A stretch of DNA of 22,265 nt. It comes from a virus. The DNA lies in IMG/VR virus record IMGVR_UViG_3300021139_000167, positions 1 to 22,265 of that record; one strand, 5' to 3'. The notes beneath the pieces were generated by a model. It did not search any database. It was given only the letters and a program-made list of their open reading frames with translations, and was not told the DNA's origin. Position numbers and translations under genes: made by a program. Shown in pieces: positions 19,592-22,265 of this stretch. Numbering within the stretch: position 1 is the first letter of the stretch; each line of letters starts with the position of its first letter.

Positions 19592-20025
19592 TGCCTAGCA
19601 AGTACTCATCTGGCAGATGGGCGATTGCCGAATGTGACCGCTGCGGCCAACGGTACTTGCTCAAAGAGCTAAAAAAAGAAATTATCAAGACTAAGCTGTT
19701 CAACATCAAGGTATGTCCTGAGTGTTGGGATCCAGATCATCCACAGCTGAGTCTTGGACTTTATCCGGTTAACGACCCGCAGGCGGTCAGAGAACCTAGA
19801 CCAGACGTTAGCTACCAAGCTGGTGGCACATCTGGATTGTTTACGAATCCTTATGATCCAGTTGTAACCAACGTTGACAACCAAGGGTTTGTGAGTGACG
19901 GTAGCCGTCAAACGCAATGGGGATGGAACCCTGTGGGTGGAGCAAGTCATTTTGATCGCAAAATCACTTCCAATGATTTGCTTTTGGCAATTACAATCGG
20001 GTCAGTCACTGTGACCACAACTTAG
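19591..20025 (+). CDS. Cys4 zinc-ribbon phage protein
   Basis: This is a 144-residue protein. Cys15-x2-Cys18 (ECDRCGQRY) and Cys42-x2-Cys45 (VCPECWDPDH) form a likely zinc ribbon with a basic loop (LLKELKKEIIKTKLFNIK). A conserved-looking HPQLSLGLYPVNDPQAVREP and a longer loop-rich tail follow. From memory, this protein is frequent in virion blocks next to connector genes, where its job is unknown. It overlaps the connector gene by one base (TAATG). Metal binding is inferred from the Cys spacing, with no other ligands missing. Confidence 0.8.
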   Translation: MPSKYSSGRWAIAECDRCGQRYLLKELKKEIIKTKLFNIKVCPECWDPDHPQLSLGLYPVNDPQAVREPRPDVSYQAGGTSGLFTNPYDPVVTNVDNQGFVSDGSRQTQWGWNPVGGASHFDRKITSNDLLLAITIGSVTVTTT

Positions 20026-20034
20026 GAGCTAGAC

Positions 20035-20235
20035 ATGGCTAAACACGACGACGTAAAAGAGGACAAGAAGTTGATCAAAAAGGCTTTCAGTATGCACGAC
20101 AAACAGTTGCATGAAAACAAAAAGACCAACTTGTCTAAACTGAAAAAGGGTGGTGTAGCTGGCGTGGCTAGTGAATCCATGAAATCTGTTGGACGTAACA
20201 TGGCACGTGCTAACAATCAGCACGGAGGCAAATGA
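20035..20235 (+). CDS. Small basic phage protein ending with an RNMARANNQ segment
   Basis: This is a 66-residue Lys- and His-rich protein: MAKHDDVKEDKKLIKKAFSM, then HDKQLHENKKTNLSKLKKGG, and the end SVGRNMARANNQHGGK. The C-terminal GRNMAR-NQ type end and LKKGGV segment recall short phage proteins of structural operons. TAGGAGCTAGAC precedes the ATG. It ends as an ATGA overlap with the next gene. A role in packaging or virion DNA contact is possible, not shown. Confidence 0.8.
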   Translation: MAKHDDVKEDKKLIKKAFSMHDKQLHENKKTNLSKLKKGGVAGVASESMKSVGRNMARANNQHGGK

Positions 20236-20540
20236 TGAAGACCCAGATCAAACCTACCAAAAAGAATAGCCCTGCTGTTCATACAGGTCATGCCAAAAAT
20301 AACAAAGACGCTGATGCTTATGCAAAGCCTCATACCAACAAAGCAAAAAGCATTGATGGCAATGAAGTAATGGAGCATGGTGAATTTGCTCAATACAAAG
20401 CTGGAAAAAATGTCAACATTAAAGACCCAATTAAAAATGGTGTTGCTTATGGTGAAGCACAGCTTAAAACTGATGGTATTGAGATGCGTGGTGCAGGTGC
20501 TGCAACCAAAGGCCGCATGAGTCGTGGTCCAATGGCATAA
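20232..20540 (+). CDS. Small phage protein with RGAGAATKG end
   Basis: This is a 102-residue protein from MMKTQIKPTKKNSPAVHTGH to MRGAGAATKGRMSRGPMA. The first part is Lys/His/Asn-rich (GHAKNNKDADAYAKPHTNKA). Next comes a more ordered middle (MEHGEFAQYKAGKNVNIKDP) and a Gly/Arg-rich end that resembles the endings of other short phage proteins. The start is an ATGATG; the first ATG overlaps the previous stop (ATGA). Nine bases separate its stop from the next gene. The function is unknown. Confidence 0.78.
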   Translation: MMKTQIKPTKKNSPAVHTGHAKNNKDADAYAKPHTNKAKSIDGNEVMEHGEFAQYKAGKNVNIKDPIKNGVAYGEAQLKTDGIEMRGAGAATKGRMSRGPMA

Positions 20541-20549
20541 AGGTTCAAG

Positions 20550-21485
20550 ATGAACTACGTCCAGCTGTATCAAGCGATACAAGACTATGCGGAAACAACC
20601 GAAGCGACATTCGTTGCTAATATTCCTTTCTTCGTCATTGAAGCAGAAAATAGGATTTATAACTCGGTTCAGCTGGCCGTATTGCGTAAAAACGTACTTG
20701 GTAACTTAACACAGTACAACCAGTATTTGACGCTTCCATCGGATTGGAAATCGAGTTTTTCAGTTGCGATCATTGATTCATCTGGAAACTACAATTACAT
20801 CTTGAATAAAGATGTGAACTACATTCGGGCTGCCTATCCAAGCCCAACCGCATATGGAATGCCGCAGCACTATGCTTTGTTTGGTAATTCAACATCGGCT
20901 TCTAACACTTTGACTTTGATCATGGGTCCAACGCCAGATCAAGCCTATAGTGTTGAACTGCATTACTTTTATTACCCAGCAACGATTGTCCAAGGGCAGA
21001 TTACTACTGTTTCAATTGGATCTAGCGGTAGCTTGTATCAGCCGGGATATTACACAGAGGTTCCTGTGTCTTACAACTCTGGCAGCATTGGATCTGGAGC
21101 CAATGCAACTGCAACGGCGACAGTTAATAGTTCGGGTGCCGTGAGTGCTTTGACAATCACAAACGGTGGACAGTTTTACAACGTGGGCAATGTTTTGACA
21201 ATCAGCAGTGCTTATTTGGGTGGAACGGGTTCTGGAGTGACATTTACAGTAACTGCTGTGTCTAACGCAGACGGCACAAGCTGGTTGGGTAATAACTATG
21301 ATCCAGTTCTTTTCTATGGCGCAATGCGTGAAGCTGTGTTGTTCCAACGTCAAGAACAAGATGTGGTGAAATACTACGAAGACAAATACCAAGAGGCTCT
21401 TCAGCAGCTTAAACGTTTGGGCGATGGTTTGGATCGTGGCGATGCTTACCGAGATGGCCAGACAAAACTGAGAGTTAAATCATGA
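20550..21485 (+). CDS. Phage adaptor protein with inserted beta module
   Basis: This is a 311-residue protein. The N-terminal part (MNYVQLYQAIQDYAETTEAT, then ENRIYNSVQLAVLRKNVLGN, LPSDWKSSFSVAIID and VNYIRAAYPSPTAYGMPQHY) and the C-terminal part (SWLGNNYDPVLFYGAMREAV, then YYEDKYQEALQQLKRLGDGL) fit a tail-adaptor family of environmental phages. Between them, about 149-240, lies a Gly/Ser/Thr-rich beta segment with GANATATATVNSSGAVSALT and GTGSGVTFTVTAVS that looks like a module inserted in a loop. The protein would bridge the connector and the tail. ATGA overlap couples it to the next gene. Confidence 0.8.
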   Translation: MNYVQLYQAIQDYAETTEATFVANIPFFVIEAENRIYNSVQLAVLRKNVLGNLTQYNQYLTLPSDWKSSFSVAIIDSSGNYNYILNKDVNYIRAAYPSPTAYGMPQHYALFGNSTSASNTLTLIMGPTPDQAYSVELHYFYYPATIVQGQITTVSIGSSGSLYQPGYYTEVPVSYNSGSIGSGANATATATVNSSGAVSALTITNGGQFYNVGNVLTISSAYLGGTGSGVTFTVTAVSNADGTSWLGNNYDPVLFYGAMREAVLFQRQEQDVVKYYEDKYQEALQQLKRLGDGLDRGDAYRDGQTKLRVKS

Positions 21486-21925
21486 TCGTTCAAACCAACT
21501 GCACATGTTTTCAGCAAAATCTGTTGAGTGGTTTGGAGAATTTCTCTTCTGGTACACCTTACACCTACAAGATTGCGCTGTACAACGCCAACGCAAACTT
21601 GGGAAGTTCTACTACCACCTATACCTCAACCAATGAGGTAGTTGGAACGGGCTATACGGCTGGTGGACAGGCTTTGACAATCTCCGTGACCCCAACCAAG
21701 GACACGGTGAATAACATCACTTACATCTCGTTTAACAACGCTGTTTGGAACCCGGCATCGTTTACGGCGAGGGGTGCTCTTGTTTACAATGCAACGACAG
21801 GCGCAGCAGTATTTGTTTTGAACTTTGGTTCAGACAAAATATGCAACAGCTCGTTCACTGTTACTTTCCCAACTGCAAACTCATCCAGCGCAATTTTGAC
21901 AATTGGCGGCAGCACAAACACTTAG
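21482..21925 (+). CDS. Virion structural protein
   Basis: This is a 147-residue protein: MIVQTNCTCFQQNLLSGLEN, then SSGTPYTYKIALYNANANLG, TSTNEVVGTGYTAGGQALTI, and VWNPASFTARGALVYNATTG near the C-terminus. This pattern closely matches my memory of structural proteins in environmental phages, with unknown exact place. The fold is all beta. It starts in an ATGA overlap with the adaptor gene. GGAGC after its stop serves the next gene. Confidence 0.8.
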   Translation: MIVQTNCTCFQQNLLSGLENFSSGTPYTYKIALYNANANLGSSTTTYTSTNEVVGTGYTAGGQALTISVTPTKDTVNNITYISFNNAVWNPASFTARGALVYNATTGAAVFVLNFGSDKICNSSFTVTFPTANSSSAILTIGGSTNT

Positions 21926-21933
21926 GAGCTAAC

Positions 21934-22265
21934 ATGGCAAATGAAATTTCAAACTTTGGTGACCACGCTGTTGCCACAATGCAGGCCAAGGCCACTATCC
22001 CCGAGGGCATGGGCGTTGAAGGCTGGTACCACGTTGAGTGCCGAGACAAAGATGGCAACCTGAAGTGGACTGATGAGTTCCCCAATTTGGTCGTTGCTAT
22101 TGGCAAACAGTTGATGTTGGACACGCTGCTCAAAGGCAGCTCATACAGCGTCACAGGACCTTTCCTTGGCTTGATCAGCAACACCTTTACCGCTGCCGCC
22201 ACTGACACCATGGCTTCGCACACATGGACTGAGTTCACCAACTACACCGTTGGCGGCTCGGCAGT
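21934..22265 (+). CDS. Partial structural protein (5' end)
   Basis: The frame runs from ATG 21934 (TAGGAGCTAAC before it) to the window edge, about 110 residues. Visible segments are MANEISNFGDHAVATMQAKA, a YHVECRDKDGNLKWTDEFPN part and KQLMLDTLLKGSSYSVTGPF, then DTMASHTWTEFTNYTVGGSA. The WYHVECRDKDG-type segment and the LMLDTLL-GS-YTVTGP pattern recall head or tail structural proteins of environmental phages. The 3' end is outside the window, so length and role are open. Confidence 0.75.
   Translation, partial: MANEISNFGDHAVATMQAKATIPEGMGVEGWYHVECRDKDGNLKWTDEFPNLVVAIGKQLMLDTLLKGSSYSVTGPFLGLISNTFTAAATDTMASHTWTEFTNYTVGGSA

Noticed and set aside
1-22265. tRNA genes, integrase, attachment sites and insertion sequences
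   Set aside because: None could be recognised by reading: no cloverleaf pattern, no recombinase motifs, no terminal repeats with a transposase.

Overview
This window looks like part of the genome of a tailed double-stranded DNA bacteriophage. It holds a packaging and virion-assembly block (small terminase, large terminase, portal, co-chaperonin, scaffold-like protein, major capsid protein, connector and adaptor proteins) flanked by small replication and accessory genes. I see no host housekeeping gene, integrase, tRNA, rRNA, insertion sequence or CRISPR array. The promoters resemble host sigma70 sites and no phage RNA polymerase is present. From memory, many of these proteins resemble families from uncultured freshwater and marine phages. 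A freshwater betaproteobacterial host is possible, but that is a guess. The portal, connector and adaptor set fits a podovirus-like (P22/T7-type) virion, although no tail gene in the window proves it.

Layout. (1) Positions 1-1689, rightward: three tandem paralogous small genes (the first cut by the window edge), a small lipoprotein gene and a Toprim-domain primase-like gene. (2) Positions 1625-5442, leftward: a dense operon of thirteen small genes, mostly overlapping or closely spaced. Its last gene encodes a protein resembling only region 4 of a sigma factor, and this gene overlaps the primase gene tail-to-tail. (3) Positions 5443-5802: a divergent control region with a good rightward promoter, a weaker leftward candidate and several direct and inverted repeats. 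(4) Positions 5803-8406: small terminase, a LexA-like winged-helix protein and large terminase. (5) Positions 8415-14766: portal, a small protein, a GroES-like co-chaperonin, a scaffold-like protein, two virion-like proteins and the major capsid protein. A strong terminator follows. (6) Positions 14783-15668: one gene with its own promoter and a structured leader, bracketed by two nearly identical terminators. (7) Positions 15688-22265: structural proteins mixed with many very small, basic, His-, Lys- and Gly-rich proteins, then head-tail connector, zinc-ribbon and adaptor proteins, and a gene cut by the right edge.

How it fits together. The leftward operon probably carries early host-takeover and accessory functions, and the rightward block is the late morphogenesis program. 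Two DNA-binding candidates (sigma region 4-like and LexA-like) and a repeated palindrome that overlaps promoter -35 elements suggest a regulatory circuit at the divergent region. The least explained parts are the terminator-bracketed cassette with its leader, the His-rich pair at 16946-17852, the small proteins with recurrent tag-like ends, and the beta-rich modules inserted into three separate virion proteins.
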